From the NCBI RefSeq assembly GCF_001468395.1, contig NZ_LNSG01000002.1, positions 434,001-498,000 of the forward strand: a stretch of 64,000 bases of DNA, given 5' to 3'. Positions 32,572 through 41,962 of the stretch are shown here, piece after piece (position 1 is the stretch's first letter; the number at the start of each line of letters is the position of its first letter). The position numbers and the translations under genes were made by a program. This DNA is from Sphingopyxis sp. H073. Its GTDB lineage: Bacteria > Pseudomonadota > Alphaproteobacteria > Sphingomonadales > Sphingomonadaceae. The notes under the pieces were generated by a model that saw only the letters and a program-made list of their open reading frames with translations, did not search any database and was not told where the DNA came from.

Positions 32572-34338
32572 TCAGTCGGCCCACGCGGCATCCTCGAGGT
32601 GGAGTTCGGCGGCGGGGCGGCTGCCCCAGTCGTCGCGTTTGGCGCGCCCCGCGAGCCACAATTTGCGCCCGCGCGCGTTCAGCAGCGTCTGCCCCAGCTC
32701 GGTCTCGGCGGCGCGAAAGGCGATCGCCTTGAACCGCGCGCCATCCTCTCCCGCGACGATCAGGCGGAGATGATCGGTGCCGACGATCCCCGATTCGACG
32801 ATTCGCACCGGTCCCGTCGCGACGCGCGGCGCGGGCCAGCCGGCGCCATATGGCCCGGCGCTTTCGATCGCGTCGCACCACAAGGGATTGATCCCGCGCG
32901 GCGCGAGCACCGCGTCGATCAGCAGCGACTTGTCGCCGCTCGCGCGCTCGACGTCCGCCGCCAATCGCTCGTTCAGGAAGGCGCCGAGCGCGTCGACCTT
33001 GTTCTTTTCGACGGTCAGCCCCGCCGCCATGGCATGGCCGCCACCCGCGACGAGCAGCCCCGTCTCCTTCGCGGCGAGGATTGCGGCGCCGAGGTCGACG
33101 CCCGAGATCGAGCGTCCCGAACCCTTGCCGACGCCATCCTCATCGACTGCAATGACGATCGCCGGGCGGTGCAGCCTTTCCTTGAGCCGCCCCGCGACGA
33201 TGCCGATTACCCCCGGGTGCCAGCCGTCGCCCGCGACGATCGCGACGGGGGCATTGGCGCAGGCTGCGCTCGCCTCGATCGCCTGGTCGAGCACCGCCGC
33301 CTCGATCGCGCGGCGTTCCTCGTTGAGGCGGCCCAGTTCCTGCGCGATATCGGCCGCCTCCTGCGGATCGTTCGTCGTCAGCAGCCGGACGCCAAGGTCC
33401 GACTTTCCGACCCGCCCGCCGGCGTTGATGCGCGGCCCCAGCGCAAAGCCCATGTCGCTCGCGGTCGGCGGCCTGGTCAACCGCGCTGCGTCCATCAGCG
33501 CGGCCATGCCGATATTGGCGCGCTTCGCCATCACCTTCAGCCCCTGCGTCACCAGCGCGCGGTTGAAACCGGTCAATCGCGCAACGTCGGCGACCGTACC
33601 GAGCGCGACAAGGTCGAGCAGCTCGATCAGCTGCGGCTCGGCGCGGCTGCCGAAATGGCCGCGTGCGCGCAGGGTGCGCAGCAACGCCGCGCCGAGCAGG
33701 AAGGCAACCCCGACCGCGGCGAGATTGCCGTGGATCGCCGCGTCGGGTTCCTCGTCGAGCCGGTTCGGGTTCACCACCGCAAAGGCTTGCGGAAGCGTCG
33801 TCGCGCACTGGTGATGGTCGACGACGATCACTTCGACACCTGCCGCGCGGGCCTCGGCGATCGCGTCGAACGCCTGTGCGCCGCAATCGACGGTGACGAT
33901 CAGCTTCGATCCCGCCTCGCCGATCCTGACCAGGGCGGCGCCCGACGGACCATATCCCTCCATCAGCCGGTCGGGGATATAGGCGCCCACCGGCACGTCG
34001 AGCGCGCGGAGCAGGCGGACGAGCAGCGCCGCCGAGGTCGCTCCGTCGACGTCATAGTCGCCGAAGATCGTCACCGCCTCCTGGCGCTCGACCGCATCGG
34101 CGAGCCGCGCGGCGGCGGCGTCCATGTCGCGGAACAGCGACGGGTCGGGCATGAATCCGCGCAGGGTCGGGGTGCGCTGGCGCTCGATATCGTCGCGCGG
34201 CACCCCGCGCGCCATCAGCAATTGGGTGACGAGATCGTCGGGGGCGAGGCTTTCGCCGCCCATTTCGGCGCTCGTGCGCCGCCAGTGCCAGGGCTGTCCG
34301 CTGATCGAGTGGGTGATGCCAAGCGCGGCTTCGGTCAT
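32572..34338 (-). CDS. recJ: Single-stranded-DNA-specific exonuclease RecJ
   Basis: A 588-residue DHH/DHHA1 exonuclease that degrades single-stranded DNA 5-prime to 3-prime in recombination and mismatch repair. Motifs: TIFGDYDVDGATSAALL, IVTVDCGAQ, VIVVDHHQ (DHH), LVALGTVADVA, GPRINAGGRVG and GGGHAMAAGLT. The ATG at 34338 overlaps the stop of the PH-domain gene (ATGA), so it is chosen over the longer frame from 34755. Third gene of an operon with the two PH-domain proteins. Confidence 0.95.
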   Translation of the reverse strand: MTEAALGITHSISGQPWHWRRTSAEMGGESLAPDDLVTQLLMARGVPRDDIERQRTPTLRGFMPDPSLFRDMDAAAARLADAVERQEAVTIFGDYDVDGATSAALLVRLLRALDVPVGAYIPDRLMEGYGPSGAALVRIGEAGSKLIVTVDCGAQAFDAIAEARAAGVEVIVVDHHQCATTLPQAFAVVNPNRLDEEPDAAIHGNLAAVGVAFLLGAALLRTLRARGHFGSRAEPQLIELLDLVALGTVADVARLTGFNRALVTQGLKVMAKRANIGMAALMDAARLTRPPTASDMGFALGPRINAGGRVGKSDLGVRLLTTNDPQEAADIAQELGRLNEERRAIEAAVLDQAIEASAACANAPVAIVAGDGWHPGVIGIVAGRLKERLHRPAIVIAVDEDGVGKGSGRSISGVDLGAAILAAKETGLLVAGGGHAMAAGLTVEKNKVDALGAFLNERLAADVERASGDKSLLIDAVLAPRGINPLWCDAIESAGPYGAGWPAPRVATGPVRIVESGIVGTDHLRLIVAGEDGARFKAIAFRAAETELGQTLLNARGRKLWLAGRAKRDDWGSRPAAELHLEDAAWAD

Positions 34339-35849
34339 TGCCGCAGCCCTGCCGTCAGGATGCGCGCGCGCAAATCCTGCGCGACGCCGAGCGGGATCGC
34401 CGGAATCTCGTGGCTGGCAAGGCTGCTTCCGCCCGGCACCCCGAAAACAAGCGTCGCGAGGCCGAAGGGGCGGAGGATGAAGTCGGTCTTGAGGTCGACG
34501 CTCTGCACCGACGCGTGCGGCAGCAAGGTCATCTTCGGCTTCCACCAGCCGCGGCGGATCGCGACCTGGTCGCCGATATCGGCCCACAGATGATAGCGCG
34601 CCGCCCAGAAGGCGATCAGCGCGATCAGCGGCGCAGCGACGATACCGAGCCAGCCGACCGCATTGCCGAGCGAGAGGGCGACGATGCCGCCGATCGTGGT
34701 GGCGGTCGCGCCGATGACCGGGCCGAGCGCGACGATATGGTGGCTGTGCTGCCACGCCTGCGCGGCGTCGGGGCGGCGGATCGCGACCTCGTCCAGCACC
34801 GGGTCGATCTCCTCGATCCGGCCGAAGGGAACGACCTGATGGTCGCGTTCCTTCTCGCCGTCGCTCGCAAGGCTTTGCAGGCGCAGTTCGTGCCAGCCGA
34901 AGCGTTTGCGCAGCCAGCCGGTGACAAGGATCGCTGCCTGCACGCGCTTCACCGGCACCGCGACGTCGGTGCGCGTCGTCAGGCCGCGCGTGCGGCGGAG
35001 CGCGCGCGGCTCGCGCGTCAGGCGGAAACCCCAGTTGGCGAACACCATCGTCGCGATGCCGCTCGCGAAACCGATGAACAGCAGCGAGATCGCGGCGCCG
35101 ATCCCGGCGATCCAGCGGTGCGCGAGCAGCCAGCTGTCGAGCCCGTAGCGCCCCGCGACGTCGATCCAGTCGGCGGGATTGAAGATGTTGAAATCGAACG
35201 GCAGCAGATTGTCGAAGAATTGCATGCCGCCGCCGACGACTGCGAGCGCGGCGAGCGAGAAGTTGAACAGCCCGGCGACGAGCAGCCGGCGGGGCCCCAT
35301 CGCGAAGAGCAGCCGGTCCTCGGCGAGCGCGGGGGCTGGGTCAGGCGCATCCGCCGTCGGTGCTGCGACGGGCGCGCTGCGATGCGCGCGGATCGTCGTG
35401 CGCAGCGCCTGCGCGGCGTCGAGCCCGATGGCGTCGAGATGGGCGTCATTCTCCTTGCCGCCCGCGCCGGTCTCGAACCCGACCTTGGCGATGCCGAGCG
35501 CGCGCGACACCAACCCCTGTTCGATGCTGACGTCCTGGATGCGGTCGAAGGGGATGGTGCGATGCTGGCGAGAAAGAACGCCGCTTTCGATCACCACCGC
35601 GTCGTCGCCGACGATGAAGCGAAATCGCATCCATTGCAGACAGGCGGCGGCGAACGCGATCAGCAGATAGGCGAGGATTGCGGGGACAATCCAGACCCAG
35701 TTGCCGGTGAAGCCAAGCGCCGCGACTGCGGGCAGAAACTGCAGCGAGCGCGGCCCGATCCGGACAAGCGCGAGGGCCAGCGTCGCCGGGTGCAGCCGCT
35801 GCCAATGCGGCTCGTCGGCGGCCGCGGGAAGGGCGGCGGCGTCGCTCAT
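34335..35849 (-). CDS. PH-domain membrane protein (YdbT type)
   Basis: A 504-residue inner-membrane protein with several bacterial PH (bPH2) domains separated by paired hydrophobic helices. The first domain shows FRFIVGDDAVVIESGVLSRQHRTIPFDRIQDVSIEQGL, and similar segments recur near FGRIEEIDP and VQSVDLKTDF. The function of this family is not established; the standard gene pair ydbS-ydbT has this organisation. It overlaps the stop of the smaller PH gene upstream (ATGA) and the start of recJ downstream. Confidence 0.85.
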   Translation of the reverse strand: MSDAAALPAAADEPHWQRLHPATLALALVRIGPRSLQFLPAVAALGFTGNWVWIVPAILAYLLIAFAAACLQWMRFRFIVGDDAVVIESGVLSRQHRTIPFDRIQDVSIEQGLVSRALGIAKVGFETGAGGKENDAHLDAIGLDAAQALRTTIRAHRSAPVAAPTADAPDPAPALAEDRLLFAMGPRRLLVAGLFNFSLAALAVVGGGMQFFDNLLPFDFNIFNPADWIDVAGRYGLDSWLLAHRWIAGIGAAISLLFIGFASGIATMVFANWGFRLTREPRALRRTRGLTTRTDVAVPVKRVQAAILVTGWLRKRFGWHELRLQSLASDGEKERDHQVVPFGRIEEIDPVLDEVAIRRPDAAQAWQHSHHIVALGPVIGATATTIGGIVALSLGNAVGWLGIVAAPLIALIAFWAARYHLWADIGDQVAIRRGWWKPKMTLLPHASVQSVDLKTDFILRPFGLATLVFGVPGGSSLASHEIPAIPLGVAQDLRARILTAGLRQ

Positions 35850-36373
35850 GCGAAGTCGGTCTGGATATGCCGGCGGATCGTCTCGCGCATCGCAGCGGCA
35901 AGGTCGCTGCGCAGGCCGGGCAGGGTGACGGTGCTGTTGTGCGTGCCCGAGGTGTGGACGACGAGGTGCGAGAGGCCGAACCAGCGCTCAACCGGCCCCT
36001 GCCCGACGTCGATATGCTGGACGCGGACGAAGGGAACGATCGTGTCGGTGCGGAACAGCCAGCCGCGCGCGACGCGGAGTTGCCCCTCGCCGATCCTGTA
36101 GCCCCAGCGCGAAACGCGGCGCGCGGGAAAGGTGACGATCGCGATCGCCGCAAACAGCCACGCGGCGACGCTGACGAGCCCGGTCGGCCCGCCGATCCGC
36201 GGCATCACGAGCAGGTCGAACACCGTGGCGCCGATCGCGAGCGGCAGCATGTTGAGCGCGGTAGTGATGCGCAGGACATGGCCATAGGCAAGATCGACCG
36301 GACCCAGCCCCTCGCTCGCGTTGAGCGCGTCGGGCGCGAAGGGGTCGGTGGGCGCGGCAGCGGTGTCGGTCAT
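35846..36373 (-). CDS. PH-domain membrane protein (YdbS type)
   Basis: A 175-residue protein with two membrane helices (about 33-72) and one bacterial PH domain (YRIGEGQLRVARGWLFRTDTIVPFVRVQHIDVGQGPVERWFGL). It is the usual small partner of the larger PH protein encoded next, which it overlaps by 4 bp. First gene of the operon that ends with recJ. No catalytic role is known for the family. Confidence 0.85.
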   Translation of the reverse strand: MTDTAAAPTDPFAPDALNASEGLGPVDLAYGHVLRITTALNMLPLAIGATVFDLLVMPRIGGPTGLVSVAAWLFAAIAIVTFPARRVSRWGYRIGEGQLRVARGWLFRTDTIVPFVRVQHIDVGQGPVERWFGLSHLVVHTSGTHNSTVTLPGLRSDLAAAMRETIRRHIQTDFA

Positions 36374-36398
36374 GATCCTCCGTTAGTCGGTTGGCGTG

Positions 36399-38360
36399 TC
36401 AGGGCACAACTATATTGAAGCGCGGGTCCTGCGGCGGGTGCAGCGCGAACCACGACAGGAGCGCCATCCGGTCGCCGTCGATCTTGATCGCGCCCGACTG
36501 CATCAGCGCCGGGAATTGTGCTTGCCCCAGCATCACGTCGTCGAGCGTCCCCCGGTCGATGGTGATCGTCGCGGTCGGCGCCGGGTCGGTGACGCCATAG
36601 CGCGGGAACTCGACCCCGCCGCCGACGACCACCGCGACCGCTTCCTTGCTGTCGGGCAGAATGAACTGGAAGGTGCCTTTGAGGGCGGCCCCCTTCGCCG
36701 CGTCGAAACGCGTCGCGAGCGCGTCGAAGAAGACGCCCGTCGGGATCGCGCTAACAAAGCTGCGGCTCTGCCCGTTGCCCGAAATGCTTTCGACCGCATT
36801 GCCGCGCAGGCTCGCCGCGGCGGCGAGATAATAGTTCCGCCAGGCGCCCGATTCGGCCTGGTACCCCATCTGGTCATAGGCCGAGGCGAGCGCCGCGCGC
36901 GCCTCCTTGTTGTCGGGCTGCGCAAAGACGAGCTTGTTGAGCAGCTCTGCCGCCCAGCGATAATCGCCCGCCTTGATCGCGTCCTTCCCCGCGGCGAGCA
37001 ATTTGTCCGCCCCGCCGGCGAGCGCGACATATTTCGGCGCCGACTGCTCGGGCGGCAGTGGGTTGAAATTCGCCGGATTGCCGTCCCACCAGCCGAAATA
37101 GCGCTGGTACGTCGCCTTCATGTCGTGGTTGAGCGTCCCGTAATAGCCGCGTGTCCCGAAATCCTTGCCCTGTACCGGCGCCTCGGCGGTCTGGTCGGCG
37201 AGCTCGTGCAAGGTCGCGCCCTTGTTCGCGAGGAACAGTGTCCGGTCGTGGACATAGCGATAGGCGTCGCGCTGGTTCGCCAGCAGCTCGCTGACCTCGC
37301 CCGTCCCCCAGGTCGGCCAATGATGCGATCCCATCGCGACCTCGGCGCTGCCGCCCCATTTCAGGAGCATCGCGTCGATCACCTTCGACCAGCGCAGCGC
37401 ATCGCGCACCTGCGCGCCACGGAGCGTCAGGATATTGTGCAGATTGTGGGTCACGACCTCGGTCGTGTGCAGCGCCTTGTAAGCAGGAATGTAAAAGACG
37501 AACTCGGCTGGCGCCTCGGTACCGCCCGCGTCCATGAAGTCGAACGCCAGTCCGTCGATCGTCAGCGTTCCGCCCTTGTCCGACACCGTCTCGGTCGGCT
37601 CCATATAGCCGATCGTCCCCGACGACAGCTTCGGCCCCAGCCCGGTATCGACCTGCCCCCGCTCGCCCGGCGCCAGGATCGACCCGAACATGTAGAGCGC
37701 GCGCCGCCCCATCGCGGTGCCCGCTAGGACGTTCTCCGACGTCGCTTCTTCGGAGAAGCCGTGCGGCGCGATGATCCGCACCTTGCCAGCCTTCACCTCT
37801 TCCGGTGTGACGATCCCGCCGACCCCGCCGAAATGGTCGCTATGGCTGTGGCTGAAGATCACCGCCCTGATCGGCAGCACCTTGTCCTTCGCCTCGACCG
37901 TATCGGCGAACAGCTTCCACCCCGCGGCGGCCGTTTCTTCGGACAGCAGGGGATCGACGACGATCCAGCCGCTCTTGCCGCGGATGATCGTCATCACCGA
38001 AATATCGTAGCCGCGGATCTGCCAGATCTTGCCCGGCACGACCTCGAACAATCCGTGCACCGCGTCGAGCCGCGCCTGCCGCCACAGCGACGGGTTCACC
38101 GTGTCGGGCGCGTCCTTCGATTGCAGAAATTCATAGGGCCGCCGGTCCCAAACCGTTTTGCCTTGCTTGTCGAGAATCACCCCGCCCGGAATCTCGGCGA
38201 GCTTGCCGCGCCGCACATTGGCTTCGTCGCGCGGGTCGTCGAGCGGCAGGCGCCTCGCGATCTCGGCCTGCGCGGTGCGCGTGGCGTCGCTCGCGGCATC
38301 CTGCGCGATCGCGGCGAACGGTATAGCGCTGGCAAGCAGCACGGCGGTCAGTCGGCGCAT
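36399..38360 (-). CDS. Alkylsulfatase, SdsA1/YjcS type
   Basis: A 653-residue exported enzyme. It has a signal peptide ending AAIAQ, a metallo-beta-lactamase domain with the dizinc motif FSHSHSDHFGGVGG, the segment VTHNLHNILTLRGAQVRDALRW, GSHHWPTWG, a helical dimerisation region (YGTLNHDMKATYQRYFGWWDGNP ... AEVLLNK-type helices), and an SCP2-like C terminus. Members cleave alkyl sulfates such as dodecyl sulfate, releasing sulfate. Size and domain order match SdsA1. Its start is divergent from the flavodoxin-like gene. Confidence 0.9.
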   Translation of the reverse strand: MRRLTAVLLASAIPFAAIAQDAASDATRTAQAEIARRLPLDDPRDEANVRRGKLAEIPGGVILDKQGKTVWDRRPYEFLQSKDAPDTVNPSLWRQARLDAVHGLFEVVPGKIWQIRGYDISVMTIIRGKSGWIVVDPLLSEETAAAGWKLFADTVEAKDKVLPIRAVIFSHSHSDHFGGVGGIVTPEEVKAGKVRIIAPHGFSEEATSENVLAGTAMGRRALYMFGSILAPGERGQVDTGLGPKLSSGTIGYMEPTETVSDKGGTLTIDGLAFDFMDAGGTEAPAEFVFYIPAYKALHTTEVVTHNLHNILTLRGAQVRDALRWSKVIDAMLLKWGGSAEVAMGSHHWPTWGTGEVSELLANQRDAYRYVHDRTLFLANKGATLHELADQTAEAPVQGKDFGTRGYYGTLNHDMKATYQRYFGWWDGNPANFNPLPPEQSAPKYVALAGGADKLLAAGKDAIKAGDYRWAAELLNKLVFAQPDNKEARAALASAYDQMGYQAESGAWRNYYLAAAASLRGNAVESISGNGQSRSFVSAIPTGVFFDALATRFDAAKGAALKGTFQFILPDSKEAVAVVVGGGVEFPRYGVTDPAPTATITIDRGTLDDVMLGQAQFPALMQSGAIKIDGDRMALLSWFALHPPQDPRFNIVVP

Positions 38361-38422
38361 GTTATCCTCCCCTGTTTCGGGGCAGCTTGCGCCGTGCCGC
38401 CGGGCTTGGCAAGCATCGCGGC

Positions 38423-38908
38423 ATGACCGACGCGCCGCACCTGCTGATCGCCTGGCACAGCCGCACCGGCGGCAGCGAAGCGCTTGCGCGCGCGGCCGCC
38501 GATGGGGCGGGGAGCGCGTCGCTCATCGCGGCGAACCGGGTCGTACCGGACGATCTGCTCGCGGCGGGCGGCTATCTCTTTGTCGGTCCAGAAAATCTTG
38601 CGGCACTGTCGGGCGCGATGAAGGAGATGCTCGACCGTTGCTATTATCCCTGCCTCGGCAGGCTCGAAGGGCGCCCCTATGCGACGATCATCTGCGCCGG
38701 CTCCGACGGCGAGGGTGCCCAGCGCCAGCTCGACCGCATCGCGACTGGCTGGCGGCTCAGACGCGTCGCCGATCCGATGATCGTGAACACCGATGCGCAG
38801 ACGCCCGAAGCCATCCTCGCCCCCAAGACGATCCCCGCGAACCGCCTCGCCGAAGCGCGCGATCTTGGCGCCGCACTGGCGGAGGGGCTGGCGTCGGGGA
38901 TTTTCTAA
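38423..38908 (+). CDS. Flavodoxin-like / NAD(P)H-dependent oxidoreductase
   Basis: A 161-residue protein with a flavodoxin-like fold: the first strand and phosphate loop IAWHSRTGGSEALARAA (SxTGxT-like, with Ser-Arg-Thr-Gly), the middle GGYLFVGPENLAALSGAMKEMLDR, and IICAGSDGEGAQRQLDRI. It likely binds FMN. The ATG at 38423 is preferred to 38387 because conservation begins there. It stands alone; the redox partner is unknown. Confidence 0.72.
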   Translation: MTDAPHLLIAWHSRTGGSEALARAAADGAGSASLIAANRVVPDDLLAAGGYLFVGPENLAALSGAMKEMLDRCYYPCLGRLEGRPYATIICAGSDGEGAQRQLDRIATGWRLRRVADPMIVNTDAQTPEAILAPKTIPANRLAEARDLGAALAEGLASGIF

Positions 38909-39020
38909 AGCACGCGGCATCGGCACTCCCAACTGTACTGTTAACATAATACAGTCTGCGGACGGTGTCGATATGCACTTGAAGGGCGGTTTTGGGGTGG
39001 GAAGCGGTCGTTCTCTTCGT

Positions 39021-39099
39021 TCGTCACGCCGGGTTTGACCCGGGGTCCACTCACGCAGCGCTGAAGGAATGGATCCCGGATCGAGTCCGGGACGACGAT
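39021..39099. repeat. REP-type palindromic element
   Basis: Two short inverted hairpins read CGTCACGCCGGGTTTGACC and GGATCCCGGATCGAGTCCG, ending in GGGACGACG. The same layout (CGTC-hairpin, GATCCA-like spacer, hairpin, GACG) recurs at 54280, 58650 and 58775. These elements sit between genes and can form stable hairpins in RNA. They are repeats by comparison within the window. Confidence 0.75.
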
Positions 39100-39136
39100 G
39101 AAAGATATGCCGGGTGCCAGCCGATTCGCGCCAACC

Positions 39137-39796
39137 TCAACGCGCGCCGAACAGCGCCGTGCCGACGCGGACATGCGTCGCGCCCAGCATCACCGCGGTT
39201 TCATAATCGCCGCTCATCCCCATCGAGCGAAGCGGAAGGCCATGGCGTTCGGCGAGTTCGTCGAGCAATGCGAAATAGGGCGCGGGTTCTTGCGTTGCGG
39301 GCGGGATCGCCATCAGGCCGTCGATCTTGAGCCCCGCGTCGCGCGCCTCGGCGAGCAAGGCCGGCAGGTAGGAAACGGCGCAGCCGCCCTTCTGCTCCTC
39401 GTCGCCGATATTGACCTGCACGAAGAGTTGCGGTTGCTTGCCCGCCTTGGCGCAGGCCTTGGCGAGCGCCTGGACCAGCGACGAGCGGTCGACCGAATGG
39501 ATCGCGTCGAACAGCGCCACCGCTTCCTCGGCTTTGTTCGACTGCAGCTGACCGATCAGATGCAGCACGACGTCGGGGGTCTCGGCGCGCAGCGCGGGCC
39601 ATTTGGCCGCCGCTTCCTGCACGCGATTCTCGCCGAAATGATGCTGGCCCGCGGCGATCAGCGGGCGGATCGCCTCGGCCTCGTGCGTCTTCGACACCGC
39701 GATCAGTTCGATCCCGGCGGGCTCCCGCTGCGCGCGCTTCGCCGCACCCACGATATTCGCCCGTACTTCGGCCAGCCTGTCAGCAGCGTCGCTCAT
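39137..39796 (-). CDS. YggS-family PLP homeostasis protein
   Basis: A 219-residue PLP-binding TIM-barrel protein (PLPBP/COG0325). The PLP Lys lies in LIAVSKTHEAEAIRPL; other signatures are HHFGENRVQEA, LHLIGQLQSNKAEEAV, VQVNIGDEEQKGG, GLMAIPP and MGMSGDYETAVMLGATHVRVGTALFG. Members buffer pyridoxal phosphate and affect amino-acid metabolism; they have no known catalytic activity. Divergent from the ThiE-like gene, about 56 bp away. Confidence 0.93.
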   Translation of the reverse strand: MSDAADRLAEVRANIVGAAKRAQREPAGIELIAVSKTHEAEAIRPLIAAGQHHFGENRVQEAAAKWPALRAETPDVVLHLIGQLQSNKAEEAVALFDAIHSVDRSSLVQALAKACAKAGKQPQLFVQVNIGDEEQKGGCAVSYLPALLAEARDAGLKIDGLMAIPPATQEPAPYFALLDELAERHGLPLRSMGMSGDYETAVMLGATHVRVGTALFGAR

Positions 39797-39852
39797 ATTC
39801 GATCCTCGATCGGCGCGTTGCGCGCGCCCGCGACGCGCCTATAGGAAGGGCG

Positions 39853-40482
39853 ATGGTCGGACGCCACCCCTCCCGCCCCCGAAACCTGCCTGCGACATGG
39901 CTGTTCAGCGACGAGCGGCTCGCGGCCGGGATGCGCGCGCTGGCAGCGATCGTGCCGCCCGGCAGCGGGATCGTCGTGCGCCACGACGCGCTGCCGGCGG
40001 GATTGCGCTGGCGGCTTGTCCGGCGGCTCCTGCGCATTGCGCGGACCCGCAAGCTGATGGTCCTGCTCGCGGGATCGCCCGCGCTTGCGCGGCGGTGGGG
40101 CGCCGACGGCGTTCATCTCCGCCAGCCGATGGCCCGGCGCGCGCGGCAGGCGCACCGCCTCGGCCTGGTCGTCACCATGCCGGTTCACGATGCGGGCGAG
40201 GCGCGCGCGGCGCGGCGCGCGGCCGCGCATGGAGCCTTCATTTCTCCGCTCTACCCGACGCGGTCCCATGCCGGAGCCCCCGCGCTGGGCCGCTTCGCCT
40301 GGCTGCGACTGGCGCGGCTCGCGGGCGGGAAAGCCATCGCGCTCGGCGGAATGACATCCGCCCGCGCGCGCGCGCTCCAGCGCGCAAGCGGCATCAAACC
40401 CGGCTGGGCAGCAATCGATGCGTGGGATGAGAAAGCGGCGAAACGCCGGAGACGTCAGAAGCGGAACGCCGTGCCGACATAG
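39853..40482 (+). CDS. ThiE/TenI-like protein, divergent
   Basis: A 209-residue protein with remnants of the thiamine phosphate synthase TIM barrel: LMVLLAGSPALARRWGADGVHLRQ, LVVTMPVHDAGEARAARRAAAHGAFISPLYPTRSHAG and GKAIALGGM. The pyrophosphate-binding residues of real ThiE are poorly conserved and Arg content is very high, so activity is uncertain. It may act as a TenI-like accessory protein. Its last 28 bp overlap the end of the convergent outer-membrane-type gene. Upstream it is divergent from the YggS gene. Confidence 0.68.
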   Translation: MVGRHPSRPRNLPATWLFSDERLAAGMRALAAIVPPGSGIVVRHDALPAGLRWRLVRRLLRIARTRKLMVLLAGSPALARRWGADGVHLRQPMARRARQAHRLGLVVTMPVHDAGEARAARRAAAHGAFISPLYPTRSHAGAPALGRFAWLRLARLAGGKAIALGGMTSARARALQRASGIKPGWAAIDAWDEKAAKRRRRQKRNAVPT

Positions 40483-41174
40483 ACCGCCTGGCTGTCGCGG
40501 CGCGCGTCGGTCAGCGGCTGCGCGCGGTCGTCTGTGCGATAGCGGACGCCGGCCGTCACATCGATATTCTTGGTCAGGCGATAGCTGCTGACGACATCGA
40601 CATTCTGGTCGTCGCCGGGCGCGGTGACGCGGTCGGTCGCGCCGGCGGGATCGCTCGGCCGGCTGAGGACGCGCGTCGCGAAGCGCGATTTCTTCTCGGC
40701 GAGCTGTTCGGGTTCGCGCGCGACCGGCAGATTCTTGAGGTCGATGCCGCGCGGCAGCGCCGGGGTGACGAATTTCTGGAAGCCGACCGACGCGCCAAGG
40801 TCATAGGCGACGGGCGCGACCGCGATCGGCGCCTTGGCGCGGCCGGCGGTCAGCGCGGCGGTGCGCGCGGCGCTCGACGTGTCGTCGCGGCTGCGGATCA
40901 CGACGGTGATCGCCCGGTTCCGGCGGCCCTCGTCGGTCAAGGCAGGGGTGAAGCTGAAGCTGCTGCGCGCTTCGGCCGACATCTTGGCGTAGCGCGCGAT
41001 CAGCCGCGGGTCGCCCGAAGCCGGGGTGAACTGGCCGAGCAGCGTTTCCGAAAGCTGGGTGTCGCGGATGCGGTCGGCGCGGGTCATCGCCGCGAGCGCA
41101 GGCGGAAGCGCGACCGAAATCGCCGCGGCGGCGACCAGCCCAGACTTCCAGAGATGTCGCGATGTCCGCGCCAT
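40455..41174 (-). CDS. Exported protein with a C-terminal barrel-like end, function unknown
   Basis: A 239-residue protein. The ATG at 41174 gives a signal peptide (MARTSRHLWKSGLVAAAAISVALPPALAA), whereas the longer frame from 41435 does not. After the mature start there is a charged region, then a C-terminal half with alternating residues and a final Phe (VYVGTAFRF), typical of outer-membrane barrel ends; NIDVTAGVRYRTDDRAQPL looks like strands. No family recognised. It may be a sphingomonad-specific outer-membrane protein. Confidence 0.65.
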   Translation of the reverse strand: MARTSRHLWKSGLVAAAAISVALPPALAAMTRADRIRDTQLSETLLGQFTPASGDPRLIARYAKMSAEARSSFSFTPALTDEGRRNRAITVVIRSRDDTSSAARTAALTAGRAKAPIAVAPVAYDLGASVGFQKFVTPALPRGIDLKNLPVAREPEQLAEKKSRFATRVLSRPSDPAGATDRVTAPGDDQNVDVVSSYRLTKNIDVTAGVRYRTDDRAQPLTDARRDSQAVYVGTAFRF

Positions 41175-41452
41175 TAAACTGCGACTCCAACCCCAATCGA
41201 ATCCCCAGATAGGCCTGCGGCCCCAATATTTCCAGTGATTCGCGAACGAATGATCCCGCCCTTCCGGCTTTTCGCCGAAGCTGTTGCGTTGACACCACAG
41301 TGCGACGCTTTGATGACCGCGCGATGAATGGCGGAAAAGAGGCGATTGCCGCGCTTGCGGCACGGGAACAAGGGCGATAGAGACGCTTGCAAATTCCGCA
41401 CGCGTCCGTGCCCCGATCGGGGAGGCGACGCCCAAATATAAGGTGTTCCGGC

Positions 41453-41914
41453 ATGTTCCAGCTTCCCGCCCCTGCCACGTTCGGCCGTCGTCCGGCCGCG
41501 CTGGCGCTGCTCGGGCTCGCCGCGCTCGGCCTGTCGGCCTGCGCCGGCAAGGAAAAGCCGAAGGCCGACCTCGCCGCGTCGCAGGTGACGACGATCGGCG
41601 TGAACTCCTATCTGTGGCGCGCGTCGCTCGACGCGCTGTCGTTCATGCCGCTGCTCCAAGCCGACTCGTCGGGCGGGGTGATCATCACCGACTGGTACGC
41701 GAATCCGTCGAACCCTGGCGAGCGGATGAAGGTCACCGTGTCGATCCTCGACCGCGACCTGCGCGCCGATGCGCTGCGTGTCGCGGCGTCGCGCCAGGTG
41801 TCGCAGGGCGGCGCCTGGGTCGACGCGCCGGTGCAGGCGGCGACGGTGCAGAAGCTCGAGGAAATCATCCTTACCCGTGCCCGCGACCTCCGCCGCTCGG
41901 CCATCGAAGGCTAA
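41453..41914 (+). CDS. DUF3576 lipoprotein
   Basis: A 153-residue lipoprotein. The lipobox is LSAC with Cys30, after a hydrophobic stretch (ALALLGLAALG). The DUF3576 core reads TTIGVNSYLWRASLDALSFMPLLQADSSGGVIITDWYANPSNPGERMKVTVSILDRDLRADALRV. It occurs just before leuS in many alphaproteobacteria. Function is unknown. The leuS start is about 49 bp downstream, so it is probably co-transcribed. Confidence 0.9.
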   Translation: MFQLPAPATFGRRPAALALLGLAALGLSACAGKEKPKADLAASQVTTIGVNSYLWRASLDALSFMPLLQADSSGGVIITDWYANPSNPGERMKVTVSILDRDLRADALRVAASRQVSQGGAWVDAPVQAATVQKLEEIILTRARDLRRSAIEG

Positions 41915-41962
41915 TTCCCGGCGCGGATGCGCGCCGACTGACATCAATGGGGTAACTGACCA

